DNA from: Thermoanaerobaculia bacterium
GTDB taxonomy: Bacteria; Acidobacteriota; Thermoanaerobaculia; Thermoanaerobaculales; Sulfomarinibacteraceae
DNA: 64,000 nt
Assembly: GCA_027061805.1 (NCBI GenBank)
Contig: JAMOWA010000064.1
Location: 176,200 to 240,199 of the forward strand
Reading direction: 5' to 3'
Below the pieces are notes generated by a model. The model had not been told where the DNA came from, made no database searches, and worked only from the letters and a program-made list of their open reading frames with translations. Both the position numbers and the translations under genes were made by a program. Position 1 is the first letter of the stretch; each line of letters begins with the position of its first letter. Of the stretch, positions 47,675 through 58,700 are shown one piece after another.

Positions 47675-47702
47675 GCCCGGGGCTCCGGCCCCGGGCTTTT
47701 CT
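47675..47702 (+). terminator. Rho-independent terminator of groESL
   Basis: Stem GCCCGGGGC/GGCCCCGGGC with loop TCC at 47675-47696, followed by TTTTCTGTT. It lies 36 nt after the groEL stop. Confidence 0.92.
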
Positions 47703-47936
47703 GTTGGTGAGGATGCACGGAGGCGAAGGGGTGAAGACGTCCCCCACCCACCCGGGGAGCAGGAGCGCAGGGGCGAGGGGGAGAAGCCCGGAGAGGCCGG
47801 CGTGCGGAGGGGCGTCCTGACGTCCTGACCTCCTCATCCTCCTTCGTTGCACGTTTCACGAACGGAGCGGCCGGGTGGGCATCCCACCCGATCGCGCTCC
47901 CCCCCGTTCCTGCCGCCGGTCCCGGCCCCCGGGTCC
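47703..47936. repeat. Intergenic repeat patch 6
   Basis: GCAGGGGCGAGGGGGAGA at 47768 is shared with patch 5, GACGTCCTGAC recalls patch 1, and a short reverse heptamer run (CGTTGCACGTTTCACGAACGG) lies at 47843-47863. No gene. Confidence 0.75.
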
Positions 47937-49067
47937 TCAGCCGGCGGGGCCGGCACCCGCCACCCGGTCGAGCAGCTGCTCCCAGGCGTCGATGGCGGGC
48001 CCCCACCGGAGCCGCGGGGCCCGCTCCAGGGCGAGCCGGCGGAGGCGCTCCCCCTCCCCCCCCAGGGCGGCAGCCATGACCGCGGCCAGCCCCTCCGGGT
48101 CGTGGACCGGCGCGTGGAGTGCGGCACCCCCCGCCACCTCCCGGAGCACGGGAAGGTCGCTGGCCACGCACGGGGCGCCGCAGCAGATGGCCTCGGCCAG
48201 CGGCAGCCCGAAGCCCTCGGCCTCGCTGGGCAGCACGAAGAGCTCCGCGTGGCGCAGCAGCTCCACCGCCTCGGCGTCCGGCACGTAGCCCGGCAGGTGG
48301 ATCCGGTCGCGGTGGGGCGAGGCCGCGATCCGCGGCAGGATCTCGCGGAGCCCCCACCCGTGCCCCCCCGCCAGCACCAGGTCCGGCGTGGCGGAGTCCC
48401 GCTCCACCAGGATCTCCCAGGCGGCCACCAGGTCCGGGATCCCCTTGCGGGGCTCCAGCGTCCCCAGGTGCAGGATGTAGGGCCGGCCGGCCGCGTGGCG
48501 GGACCGGGGACCCTGCGGGTCGCTGCCGGGGCCCGGCGGCGTGTACCGGTCGGAGACCCCGTTGGGGATCACGGCGAGCCGCTCCTCCACCCACGGCAGC
48601 ACGGCCACGAGCTCGTCGCGGGTGGCCCGGGAGACCGCCACCACGGCCGCGGCCTCCGCGAGCGAGCTCTCCAGGTAGGCGTTGAACACGAACCGGTTCA
48701 CCAGCGTGTGGCGGTGGGGCAGGGTCCTCGGCGTCAGGTCGTGGACCACCACCACGGAGGGCACGGGGTTCCGCCGGGGCGCCAGGGCCAGGCTCCCCAC
48801 GAAGACCGCAGCCCCCGCCCGCTCGAGCTGCCGGGGCAGCAGCCACCGCAGCCAGAGCGTCCCCGGCACCCGTGCGCGCGCCGGGGCCGCCACCGCCACG
48901 CCGGCCTCCCGGAGCTCCTCGGGGGCTTCGAGCTCCGCCTGGGCGGCCAGCTCCACGGTCCACCGGCCACGCCGGGCCAGCCCGCCGGCCACGGCGAGGG
49001 TCCAGGTGCCCACGCCGGTGCGGGGTCCCAGCAACGCCCTCCCGTCGAAGACCGCCTTCAGCGGCAC
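47937..49067 (-). CDS. Glycosyltransferase family 4 protein
   Basis: 376 residues with the GT-B fold. The N-terminal Rossmann half starts FDGRALLGPRTGVGTWTLAVAGGLARRG. The C-terminal half has YILHLGTLEPRKGIPDLVAAW and the donor-binding E-x7-E motif in LPSEAEGFGLPLAEAICCG. Such enzymes move sugars from nucleotide donors to polysaccharide or glycolipid. No polysaccharide cluster surrounds it, so the acceptor is unknown. The start is GTG 49067 with GGGAG about 9 nt upstream. It is divergent from recD2. Confidence 0.9.
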   Translation of the reverse strand: MPLKAVFDGRALLGPRTGVGTWTLAVAGGLARRGRWTVELAAQAELEAPEELREAGVAVAAPARARVPGTLWLRWLLPRQLERAGAAVFVGSLALAPRRNPVPSVVVVHDLTPRTLPHRHTLVNRFVFNAYLESSLAEAAAVVAVSRATRDELVAVLPWVEERLAVIPNGVSDRYTPPGPGSDPQGPRSRHAAGRPYILHLGTLEPRKGIPDLVAAWEILVERDSATPDLVLAGGHGWGLREILPRIAASPHRDRIHLPGYVPDAEAVELLRHAELFVLPSEAEGFGLPLAEAICCGAPCVASDLPVLREVAGGAALHAPVHDPEGLAAVMAAALGGEGERLRRLALERAPRLRWGPAIDAWEQLLDRVAGAGPAG

Positions 49068-49145
49068 CGCGCGGCGCTCCCGGCCCGGAGGGGTGTCCCG
49101 TCCATGGGTTCATCGTACCCCGGACCGGTGACGTACAATCCCCCC

Positions 49146-51368
49146 ATGACCCGCGACCCCCGCCAGCAGAGACTCCAGGAGCCGTCCGGGAGCGCCCCGG
49201 CCGGCGGTGAGACCGCGGCGCTGGAGGGCGTGGTCCGGCGCATCCTGTTCACCAACGAGGAGAACGGCTGGGCGGCGGTCCGCCTGGAGACGGACGACGG
49301 CGACCGGTTCACGGCCGTGGGCACGCTGCTGGGCGTCCGGGAGGGCGATCGCCTCCGCCTCTCCGGCCGGTGGAAGCGGCACGAGAAGTTCGGACGGCAG
49401 CTGGACGTGGCCTCCTTCGTCCACGTGGCGCCCACCACCCGGAAGGGCCTGGAGGCGTTCCTGGCGTCGGGACGTCTCCCGGGGATCGGACCCGCCCTGG
49501 CGAAGCGGCTGGTGGGCGCCTTCGGCCTGGACACCCTGGAGGTCCTGGACCGGGAGCCCGAACGGCTCACCGAGGTCCCCGGCATCGGCCCCAGGACCGC
49601 GGAGAAGGTGGTCAGGGCCTGGCAGGACGCGCGGACCATCCGCCAGGTGATGGTGTTCCTCCTGTCCCACGGTATCTCGCCCGGTGTGGCCGCCAAGGTC
49701 CACAGGCGGTACGGGGCCTCGGCGCTGGACGTGGTCCGGGAGAACCCGTACCGGCTCGCCGACGAGGTCTTCGGGGTGGGCTTCGCCACCGCCGACCGCA
49801 TCGCCAGGAGCCTGGGGATCCCCAGGGACGCCCCCCAGAGGCTCGAGGCCGGCCTCGTCTACGCGCTCCAGGAGGCCGCCGGCGACGGCCACGTGTTCCT
49901 GCCCCGCGACCGCCTCCTGGAGCAGGCGGCCAGCCTCCTGGAGGTGGACCCGGAGGCCCTCGAGGAGCCCCTGGACGAGCTGGAGCGGAGGATGCGGGTG
50001 GTGGTGGAGCGGCCGCCGGAGCCCCCCGCCATCTTCCTCCCCCGGCTCCACGCGGCCGAGGTGGAGGTGGCCCGTCAGGTCCGGCTCATCCTGGAGTCCC
50101 CCGCCCCGGCCGTGACGGACCGCGGGGAGCACGCGATCCGGTGGTTCGAGCGCCGCTCCGGCCTCACCCTCGCGGAGGCGCAGCGGCGGGCCCTGGCCGC
50201 GGTGGTGACCGAGAAGGCACTGGTGGTGACGGGGGGGCCCGGCACCGGGAAGACCACGCTGGTCCAGGGCGTCACGGCCATCTTCGGCGCCAAGGGGCGC
50301 CAGGTGGAGCTGGCCGCCCCCACGGGCCGGGCCGCGAAGCGCCTGGCCGAGGCCACCGGCCTCCCGGCGCGGACCATCCACCGGCTCCTGGAGTTCAACC
50401 CCGCCACCCGCGCCTTCGCCCGGAGCCGGGAGAACCCCATCCAGGCGGAGCTCCTGGTGGTGGACGAGGTCTCCATGCTGGACGTGGAGCTGGCCGCGGC
50501 CCTCTTCGCCGCGGTGCCCCCGGCCTGCCGGGTCCTCCTGGTGGGGGACGCCGACCAGCTGCCCTCCGTGGGGCCCGGGAGCGTGCTGGCAGACCTCATC
50601 GCCTCCGGTGCCCTCCCGGTGGTCCGCCTGGAGCACATCTTCCGTCAGGCGGCAGCGAGCCGCATCGTGCTCAACGCCCACCGGGTCAACCACGGCAGGA
50701 TGCCCGAGCTTCCCCGCCCCGGAGAGGACTCGGACTTCTTCTTCGTGGAGCGGGACGACCCCGCGGCCCTGGCCCGCACGGTGGGCGAGCTCGTGGCCGA
50801 GCGAATCCCGCGATCCTTCGGCCTGGACCCGGTGGACGACGTGCACGTTCTGGCCCCCATGCACCGGGGGGAGGCCGGCGTGGCGGCCCTCAACACCCTC
50901 CTGCGCGCCCGGCTCAACCCGGGCGGCGGCCCCGAGCTCATCGTGGGCTCCCGGAGCTTCCGGGCCGGTGACAAGGTGATGCAGATCCGCAACAACTACG
51001 AGCTCGAGGTGTTCAACGGCGACCTGGGCCGCGTGGTCTCCGTGGACCCCGCCGAGCGGACCCTCATCGTCCTCTTCGACGGCCGGCCGGTGCAGGTGCC
51101 CACCGAGGGGCTGGACGACCTCGTGCCGGCCTACTGCTCCACCATCCACAAGGCCCAGGGATCGGAGTTCCCCGCGGTGGTGATCGCGCTCCACCACTCC
51201 CACCACATCATGCTGGAGCGCAACCTGCTCTACACCGCCATCACCCGGGGCAAGCGCCTGGTGGTGGTGGTGGGCAGCCGCCGCGCACTCCAGCGGGCGG
51301 TGTCCAACGCCACCCAGCGCCGCCGCCACACGCGCCTGGCCGAGCGGCTCGCCAATCCCCGGAGGTAG
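49146..51368 (+). CDS. recD2: ATP-dependent RecD2-type DNA helicase
   Basis: 740 residues. The N-terminal OB-like region is followed by helix-hairpin-helix motifs LPGIGPALAKRL and VPGIGPRTAEKV, which distinguish RecD2 from RecD. The SF1B helicase motifs are GGPGTGKTTL, VVDEVSMLD, GDADQLPSVGPGS, STIHKAQGSEF and TAITRGKRL. RecD2 acts outside RecBCD in replication-fork and repair processes, moving 5'-3'. ATG 49146 is preceded by a TACAAT at 49136-49141 and no ribosome site, so a short or missing leader is likely. The response regulator follows after 31 nt. Confidence 0.94.
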   Translation: MTRDPRQQRLQEPSGSAPAGGETAALEGVVRRILFTNEENGWAAVRLETDDGDRFTAVGTLLGVREGDRLRLSGRWKRHEKFGRQLDVASFVHVAPTTRKGLEAFLASGRLPGIGPALAKRLVGAFGLDTLEVLDREPERLTEVPGIGPRTAEKVVRAWQDARTIRQVMVFLLSHGISPGVAAKVHRRYGASALDVVRENPYRLADEVFGVGFATADRIARSLGIPRDAPQRLEAGLVYALQEAAGDGHVFLPRDRLLEQAASLLEVDPEALEEPLDELERRMRVVVERPPEPPAIFLPRLHAAEVEVARQVRLILESPAPAVTDRGEHAIRWFERRSGLTLAEAQRRALAAVVTEKALVVTGGPGTGKTTLVQGVTAIFGAKGRQVELAAPTGRAAKRLAEATGLPARTIHRLLEFNPATRAFARSRENPIQAELLVVDEVSMLDVELAAALFAAVPPACRVLLVGDADQLPSVGPGSVLADLIASGALPVVRLEHIFRQAAASRIVLNAHRVNHGRMPELPRPGEDSDFFFVERDDPAALARTVGELVAERIPRSFGLDPVDDVHVLAPMHRGEAGVAALNTLLRARLNPGGGPELIVGSRSFRAGDKVMQIRNNYELEVFNGDLGRVVSVDPAERTLIVLFDGRPVQVPTEGLDDLVPAYCSTIHKAQGSEFPAVVIALHHSHHIMLERNLLYTAITRGKRLVVVVGSRRALQRAVSNATQRRRHTRLAERLANPRR

Positions 51369-51399
51369 CCACCCTGCGGGGTGCTGCTACCATCGCAGC

Positions 51400-52739
<1,340 letters not shown>

Positions 52740-52743
<4 letters not shown>

Positions 52744-53327
52744 GCCACGAGAAGCTGACCCTCGACGAGATGACCCGGGCCGGAGCCCACCAGAAGGGGC
52801 ATTTCCGGCTGTCCTCCGGCCTCCACTCGGGGGACTACCTCCAGTGCGCCCTCTACCTGGCGGACCCCCGCCGGGCGGAGCGGGCCGGCCGCCTGCTGGC
52901 CGGGGGCATCCGGGACCTTGGCGTGGAGCCCGGCCTGGTGGTGTCCCCCGCGCTGGGGGGCCTCATCATCGGCCACGAGGTGGCCCGGGCCCTGGGCCTG
53001 CCCTTCATCTTCACCGAGCGCCAGGGTGGGGAGATGACCCTCCGGCGCGGCTTCGCCGTGGCCCCGGGCGAGCGCATCGTCGTCGTGGAGGACGTGGTCA
53101 CCACCGGGAAGTCGAGCCGCGAGGTGATCCGCGTTCTGGAGGAGGCCGGGGGCAGGGTCGTGGCCATGGCGTCCATGGTCAACCGCTCCGGCAGGGACGA
53201 CCCCTTCGAGCCCCTCCCCTTCCACGCCCTGCTCGCTGTGGACTTCCCCACCTGGGATCCCGGGGAATGCCCGCTGTGCGCGCAGGGTGTCCCCATCGAG
53301 AAGCCCGGCTCCCGGCCCGTGTCCTGA
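52740..53327 (+). CDS. pyrE: Orotate phosphoribosyltransferase
   Basis: 195 residues. The PRPP-binding motif is RIVVVEDVVTTGKSSREVI. The N-terminal KGHFRLSSGLHSGDYLQCALYL is the orotate-site block of the short PyrE class. It makes OMP from orotate and PRPP in pyrimidine synthesis. The C-terminal CPLCAQG is common in this class. The start overlaps the response regulator stop by 4 nt, which couples a biosynthetic gene to a regulator without an obvious functional reason. Confidence 0.93.
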
Positions 53328-53365
53328 GCCGGCGGCGGGCTCCGCCGTCCACGGGGGGCCACGCC

Positions 53366-55780
53366 TCACCTGTCCCGGGACAGCACCTCGAAGGGGACGC
53401 GGACGATCTCGCCGTCCGCGTCCACGAGGGTCAGGACGTGGGGGCCGGGCGCCGGGGCGGCGGCCAGGCGGTGCTCTCCGCGGGTCTCGCCCAGGAAGCG
53501 CCCGTCCAGGTGCCAGAAGATCCGGGCACCCGGGCGCCGGTGGGTGGCCTCGAAGACGGTCCGGCCCACGGACCCGTCCAGCTCCACCGGCACCCAGATC
53601 CGGCTGCCGGGAACGGGCCGGATGCACGACATGGCCCGGGGGGCACCGGCCAGCGGGCCCGTCCGGCAGTCGGGCCGAACGGGAGGCAGGGGCGGGACGC
53701 CGGGGTGCCGGCGGCGGTAGTACCACTCCATGGCGGGCGGCAGGACGAAGCGGCTCACGGTCCGGATGGCCGACACGGGCTCGCACCCGCCGTGGACCTG
53801 CCACTGCCCCGTGGCGTCCAGGTGGACCAGCCGGCACCACGGGCAGACGCGGACCTCCCGGGCAGCCAGGGGAGCCAGGATCTCCCGCCGGCCCACGCAG
53901 TCGGGCCCCGCCGGGAAGCCGCTGGCCGTGCAGACGGTGACGGTGCTGAGCTCCGCGAGGGGTGCCTCGAACCAGCCGTCCCGGGGCAGGAGGCCGAAGA
54001 CGTCGAAGAGGATGGGGGCCGCTGCGGCATGGCCCGTGAGTCCCGGCCGCCCCTCGCCGTCGGCGTTCCCCACCCACACGCCCACCACGTGACGCGGGGT
54101 CACCCCCACGGCCCACGCATCCCGGTGCCCCCAGCTGGTCCCCGTCTTCCACGCGATCCTCCGGGAGGACGCGAAGCTCCTCCAGGCTGCCTCCACGCCG
54201 GGCCGTTCCACCTCGAGCAGCGCGCGCAGCGTCTCGAAACAGGCCCCGGCGCCCGGGAGGAGCTCCCCGGGGCCTGGCCGCGGCTCCTCCGGGACGCCAC
54301 CGGCCTCCCTCCACACCAGGGGCCGGAAGACAGGGCCCTCCCCCGTCTCCAGGCCCTCGAAGCGGTTCACGGTCCGCGCCAGGCCCGCGTACATGCCCGT
54401 CACGTCCAGCAGGGTGGCCTCGGCACCTCCCAGGATCAGGGTGAGCCCATAGTGGTCCGCCGGGCGGTTCAACGTGGTCATGCCCAGGGCCCGAAGCTCC
54501 TCCCAGAAGCGGTCCACTCCGTGTTCCCGCAGCATCCGGACGGCGGGGACGTTGAGCGACCGGGCCAGCGCCTCGGCCGCAGGCACCGCCCCCGACCAGG
54601 TGTGGTCGTAGTTCTCCGGGGCGTATCCCCCGATGCGGGTGGGCACGTCGGGAATCAACTGGGTGGGCAGGACCTCCCCGGCCTGGAGCATCTCCGCGTA
54701 GAGGAAGGGCTTGAGGATGCTCCCCGTGCTCCGCGGCGCGGTGACAACGTCCACCCATCCCCCGTGCTCCGGGGCATCCGGACCCCCGGTGTTCCCCACC
54801 CAGGCCAGGATGCGCCCCGTCTCCACCTCGGCCACCAGCACCGCGGCGTTGTGGACCCCGTTGCCCGCCAGGACCCGTCCGCGGCGGCGGACCACGGTGG
54901 TGGCCCGCTCCTGGAGGCCGCGGTCCAGGGTGGTCGCCACGCGGGCACCCTCCCGCCCCGCCGCTGCCGTGGCCCGGGCCAGCAGGTGGGGGGCCAGGGC
55001 CGGCAGGGGCAGTGGCCGGGCCGGCAGGGGCTCCGACAGGGCCAGCCGCCAGGTCCCGTCGTCCAGGTCTCCCGCGGCGTGCAGCCGGTCGAGGAGGGCG
55101 TTCCGCCGGGCCAGGAGCCGGTCCCTCCCCCGCCCCGGATGGATGAGGGACGGCGCGTTGGGCAGCACGGCCAGGGTGGCCGCCTCCGCCCAGGTGAGGT
55201 GGTCGGGGTCCCGCCCGAAGTACCGCCAGGCTGCGGCCTCGAGCCCCACCACGTTGCCACCGAAGGGTGCGTGGCCGGCCCAGAGGGCGAGGATGCGGTC
55301 CTTGGAGGCCGCGAGCTCCAGCCGGAGGGCCAGGACGGCCTCGACCACCTTCTCCCCTACCGTCCGGCGCCGGGCACCGCGGGCGAGCCGCACCACCTGC
55401 TGTGTGATGGTGGAGCCGCCGCTCACCACGCGGCCCGCCCGAAGGTTCTGGAGGAGGGCCCGCCCCACCGCCAGGGGGTCCACCCCCGGATGCCACCGGA
55501 AGCGGCGGTCCTCGAAGAGGATCACGCAGCGGGCGACGCGCTTCGGGACCCGCGGCGAGGGCTCGAAGCGCCACTGGCCATCGGCCGCGATGCCGGCCGA
55601 CAGCAGCCGGCCCTCCCGGTCCAGCAGGACGGTGGACAGGGGATCGTCGAACCGGACCACGGGAACCGCGACCACGAACAGCAGGGCCGCCGCCAGGGCT
55701 CCGCCTGCCAGGCGCGCCATCCGGCTCCGCCACCGCCCCCCGGACGCGGGCGGGCCGCCGGCTCCTTGCCGCCGCGGCAT
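53366..55780 (-). CDS. pbpC: Penicillin-binding protein 1C
   Basis: 804 residues. One N-terminal helix (LAGGALAAALLFVVAVPVV) anchors it. The GT51 transglycosylase domain follows (ILFEDRRFRWHPGVDPLAVGRALLQNL, with the catalytic Glu in the first block; GGSTITQQVVR). The transpeptidase domain has S-x-x-K in STGSILKPFLY, SLN in ARSLNVPAVR and KTGTS. The C-terminal BiPBP_C domain covers about the last 90 residues. It polymerises and cross-links peptidoglycan. It starts 4 nt after the alpha-2-macroglobulin stop, the usual partner. Confidence 0.95.
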   Translation of the reverse strand: MPRRQGAGGPPASGGRWRSRMARLAGGALAAALLFVVAVPVVRFDDPLSTVLLDREGRLLSAGIAADGQWRFEPSPRVPKRVARCVILFEDRRFRWHPGVDPLAVGRALLQNLRAGRVVSGGSTITQQVVRLARGARRRTVGEKVVEAVLALRLELAASKDRILALWAGHAPFGGNVVGLEAAAWRYFGRDPDHLTWAEAATLAVLPNAPSLIHPGRGRDRLLARRNALLDRLHAAGDLDDGTWRLALSEPLPARPLPLPALAPHLLARATAAAGREGARVATTLDRGLQERATTVVRRRGRVLAGNGVHNAAVLVAEVETGRILAWVGNTGGPDAPEHGGWVDVVTAPRSTGSILKPFLYAEMLQAGEVLPTQLIPDVPTRIGGYAPENYDHTWSGAVPAAEALARSLNVPAVRMLREHGVDRFWEELRALGMTTLNRPADHYGLTLILGGAEATLLDVTGMYAGLARTVNRFEGLETGEGPVFRPLVWREAGGVPEEPRPGPGELLPGAGACFETLRALLEVERPGVEAAWRSFASSRRIAWKTGTSWGHRDAWAVGVTPRHVVGVWVGNADGEGRPGLTGHAAAAPILFDVFGLLPRDGWFEAPLAELSTVTVCTASGFPAGPDCVGRREILAPLAAREVRVCPWCRLVHLDATGQWQVHGGCEPVSAIRTVSRFVLPPAMEWYYRRRHPGVPPLPPVRPDCRTGPLAGAPRAMSCIRPVPGSRIWVPVELDGSVGRTVFEATHRRPGARIFWHLDGRFLGETRGEHRLAAAPAPGPHVLTLVDADGEIVRVPFEVLSRDR

Positions 55781-55784
55781 GACC

Positions 55785-58700
55785 CTACTCGCCGTCCTCC
55801 CCGCCGCCGGGGCGGACCACCTCCACCCACCGGCCCGGGAGACGGGCGTTGATCCGGGCGTCGTACATGGCCTCGGCCTGGATCACCGGGAGCCAGAAAC
55901 GTCCCTCGTAGCTGGCGTTCACGCGGACCTCGAAGGTCCGTTCCTCGCCCTCCCCCAGCGAGAAGAACAGGTGGACCCTGTCGTCCCGCACGTCGCGGTG
56001 CTCTCCCGCGACCCCGCTCTCCCCGCCGGCGAGACGGGCGTTGCGGATCTCCCACCCGGAGGCCACCGGCACCGTGAGCGCCACGTTCTCGTAGGGACCC
56101 CTGCCCCCGGTGTTGGTGACCGTGACCCGGATGGTGAGGTCCGTGCCCTGTGGCAGCCGTCCGGGGTCCATGGGGGTGCCGTCCGCGCCCTCCCAGGCCA
56201 CCTCCAGGGTCATGCCCTGGGCCGAGGGCCGTTCCCTTCCGGGAACCGGCAGGCCCGACAGGACCAGGCGGGGGTAGAGGACACCATCGCCCCTGTTGCG
56301 GACCGAGAGCGACGGGGACCCGCCGCCACCGGGGAGGGGAAGCTCACGGCGCCACAGGGCGCTGGAGGTGGTCACCTCGTGGGGGGCGCCGCCGTCCCAG
56401 GACCAGGAGAACTCCTGGCCCCCGCCGCCCGCCGCCCGGGCCATGGCCACCAGGGCCCACGCCGTGGCCTGGGTGTTGAGCGGCCTGAGGCCGGACAGCG
56501 CCCGGGACAGGCGCTGCACCAGCGGCTCGGCCTCGGCACGCTCTCCCATGAGCACCAGGCTCTCCAGCACCATGGCCTCGTCACGGAGCTCCGATCCGAA
56601 GGTGCCCCCCAGCTCCCGGTACTCCGGGAACTCCATGGGCAGGCCCCGGGCGAGTCCGCGGGCGGCCTCGGGCCGGCCCGCCAGCTGGTAGGCCGCCGCC
56701 AGGCGCCACGCCGCAGCGGGGGCCAGGTGCTCCGTCTCCAGCAGCCGGTTCATGGCACCGGGCTCCGGGGCCCCGGCGAGGGCCAGGGTGAAGAGGCGGT
56801 AGGCCTGCACGAGCTGCGAGCGGTCCAGGCCCGTGATCCAGCTCCGGGCCCTCTCCGACTGGTAGGCCCTCCACCGGCCCAGCATCTCGGCCGGCACCAC
56901 GTACCCGGCCCTCCGGGCCTCCAGCAGGAAGTGGCCCACCCACGAGCTCACCCACTCGTCGGACACCCCGGTCCGGCCGCCGGCGAAGCCCCCGGAGGCC
57001 ACCGGCCAGAGGGAGAAGCCACCCTCCGGGGTCTGGAAACCCCTCAGGCGCTGGATGCCCGCGCGCACGTTGTTCTCGAGGCTCTCCAGGGTCCCCGGCG
57101 AGAGGTCCACAACCCGCGCCAGCGCCAGCTGGGCGAAGGCCGCCGAGGTGGTCTGCTCCGAGCAGCCGTAGGGGTACCGGACCAGGTACCCCAGGCGCCG
57201 GCCCAGGTCCATGGGGGGCATGGAGGAGACCTCCAGCACGGCGGCGCCGGTGCCCGGCAGCCCGGGAACCTCCACCTCCGGCTCCCAGGACTCTCCGGGC
57301 TGGAGCACCGAGCTCGAGACGTCCACGACGGGAAGTGCCGGGGACCTCACGTCCATCTCCACGAACTGGCGGCTCACGTCGCCGCCGCCGCGGGCCACGA
57401 TCACCACGTTCCCCGTGCCGGGGGTCTCGCCCGCGGCCACGCGGAAGAACACCTGCCGGTCTCCGGGCCCATCGAAGTCCAGGAGCCGACGGGACGGTCC
57501 CCGGAGCGCCAGGGCGCCGGAGGCCGCCACCTCCACCTCCACCCGGTCCACGCCATCCTCCATGACGAAGACCGACACGGGCAGGGTGACGGTCTCGCCG
57601 GGCCCCAGGACCCGGGGCAGGGTGCCGAGCACCATCACCGGCTTGCGCACGGTCACCCGGGCCTCGGCGGACCCGAAGGCGCGGCCGGCACCGGCCACGG
57701 CCATGACCCGTACGGCGCCCACGTAGGCCGGGATCTCCACCTCGTGGGTGGCGCGGGCCCCGGCCGCCAGCCGGAAGGGTCCCAGGAAGCGCACCAGCGG
57801 CGGGAAGCGGTTGGCCCGTTCCCGGTTGGGCCGGACGGTCCCCTCCCCGTCGCCGCCCACGGCCAGGAGGCGCTCCAGCACGCCGCTGTAGGCACCGGCC
57901 ACCTGGTCGTAGAGGTCCCAGGTCTTCACCCCCAGCGCCTCCCGCCGGTAGAAGGCCCTCCACGGATCCGGCGTCCGGAAACCCGTGACCCCCAGGAGGC
58001 CCTCGTCCACCACCGCCACCGTGTAGACCATGGGCCGGCCCGTGGCCTCGGACACCCCGAACCGCGCCACGCCCTCGGGTTGGAAGACCTCCGGCACGTG
58101 GAGCACCGGCTCCAGGTGCGTGCCGGGATCCTCCACCCGGATCGGGATCACGCCGTACATGCGGATGGGCAGGTCGTTGTCCGCGGAGAGGTGGGGCTGG
58201 ACGAAGGTCACGTGGACGTAGATGTTCGGGGCCATCTCCGGGGTCACCCGGAAGGCGTGGCGGACCGTCTCCCCCGTACCCTCGATCCATTCGGTGGCCA
58301 GGACACCCGTGGCGGACTCGAGGCTCACCAGCCCCCTGCCGGAGGCCGACGTGGGGACGGTGACCACGGCCTCGTCACCCGGATGATAGACCTCGCGGTC
58401 GGACCCCAGGGCGAGCATGGCCGCGTCCGCCGTGACCTCCGGGCCGCCCCGGCCGGCCCAGCCGGGCCAGTCCACGTAGACCACACGCCCCGCCCTGTGG
58501 CCCCCATCCATGTCCTCCACCAGCACCAGGAACCGGCCCCATTCGGGCGAGTCGATGCGGAAGGTCCAGCTGCCCTGACCGTCGGCGAGGTCCACCTCCG
58601 CGGTCTGGATGGGCCGCACCTCACGGGAGGCCACGAAGTCGGCGAGGTCGTCGCCGTCCTTCTCCCACCACCAGCGCCACTCCAGCTTGAAGACCTTCAC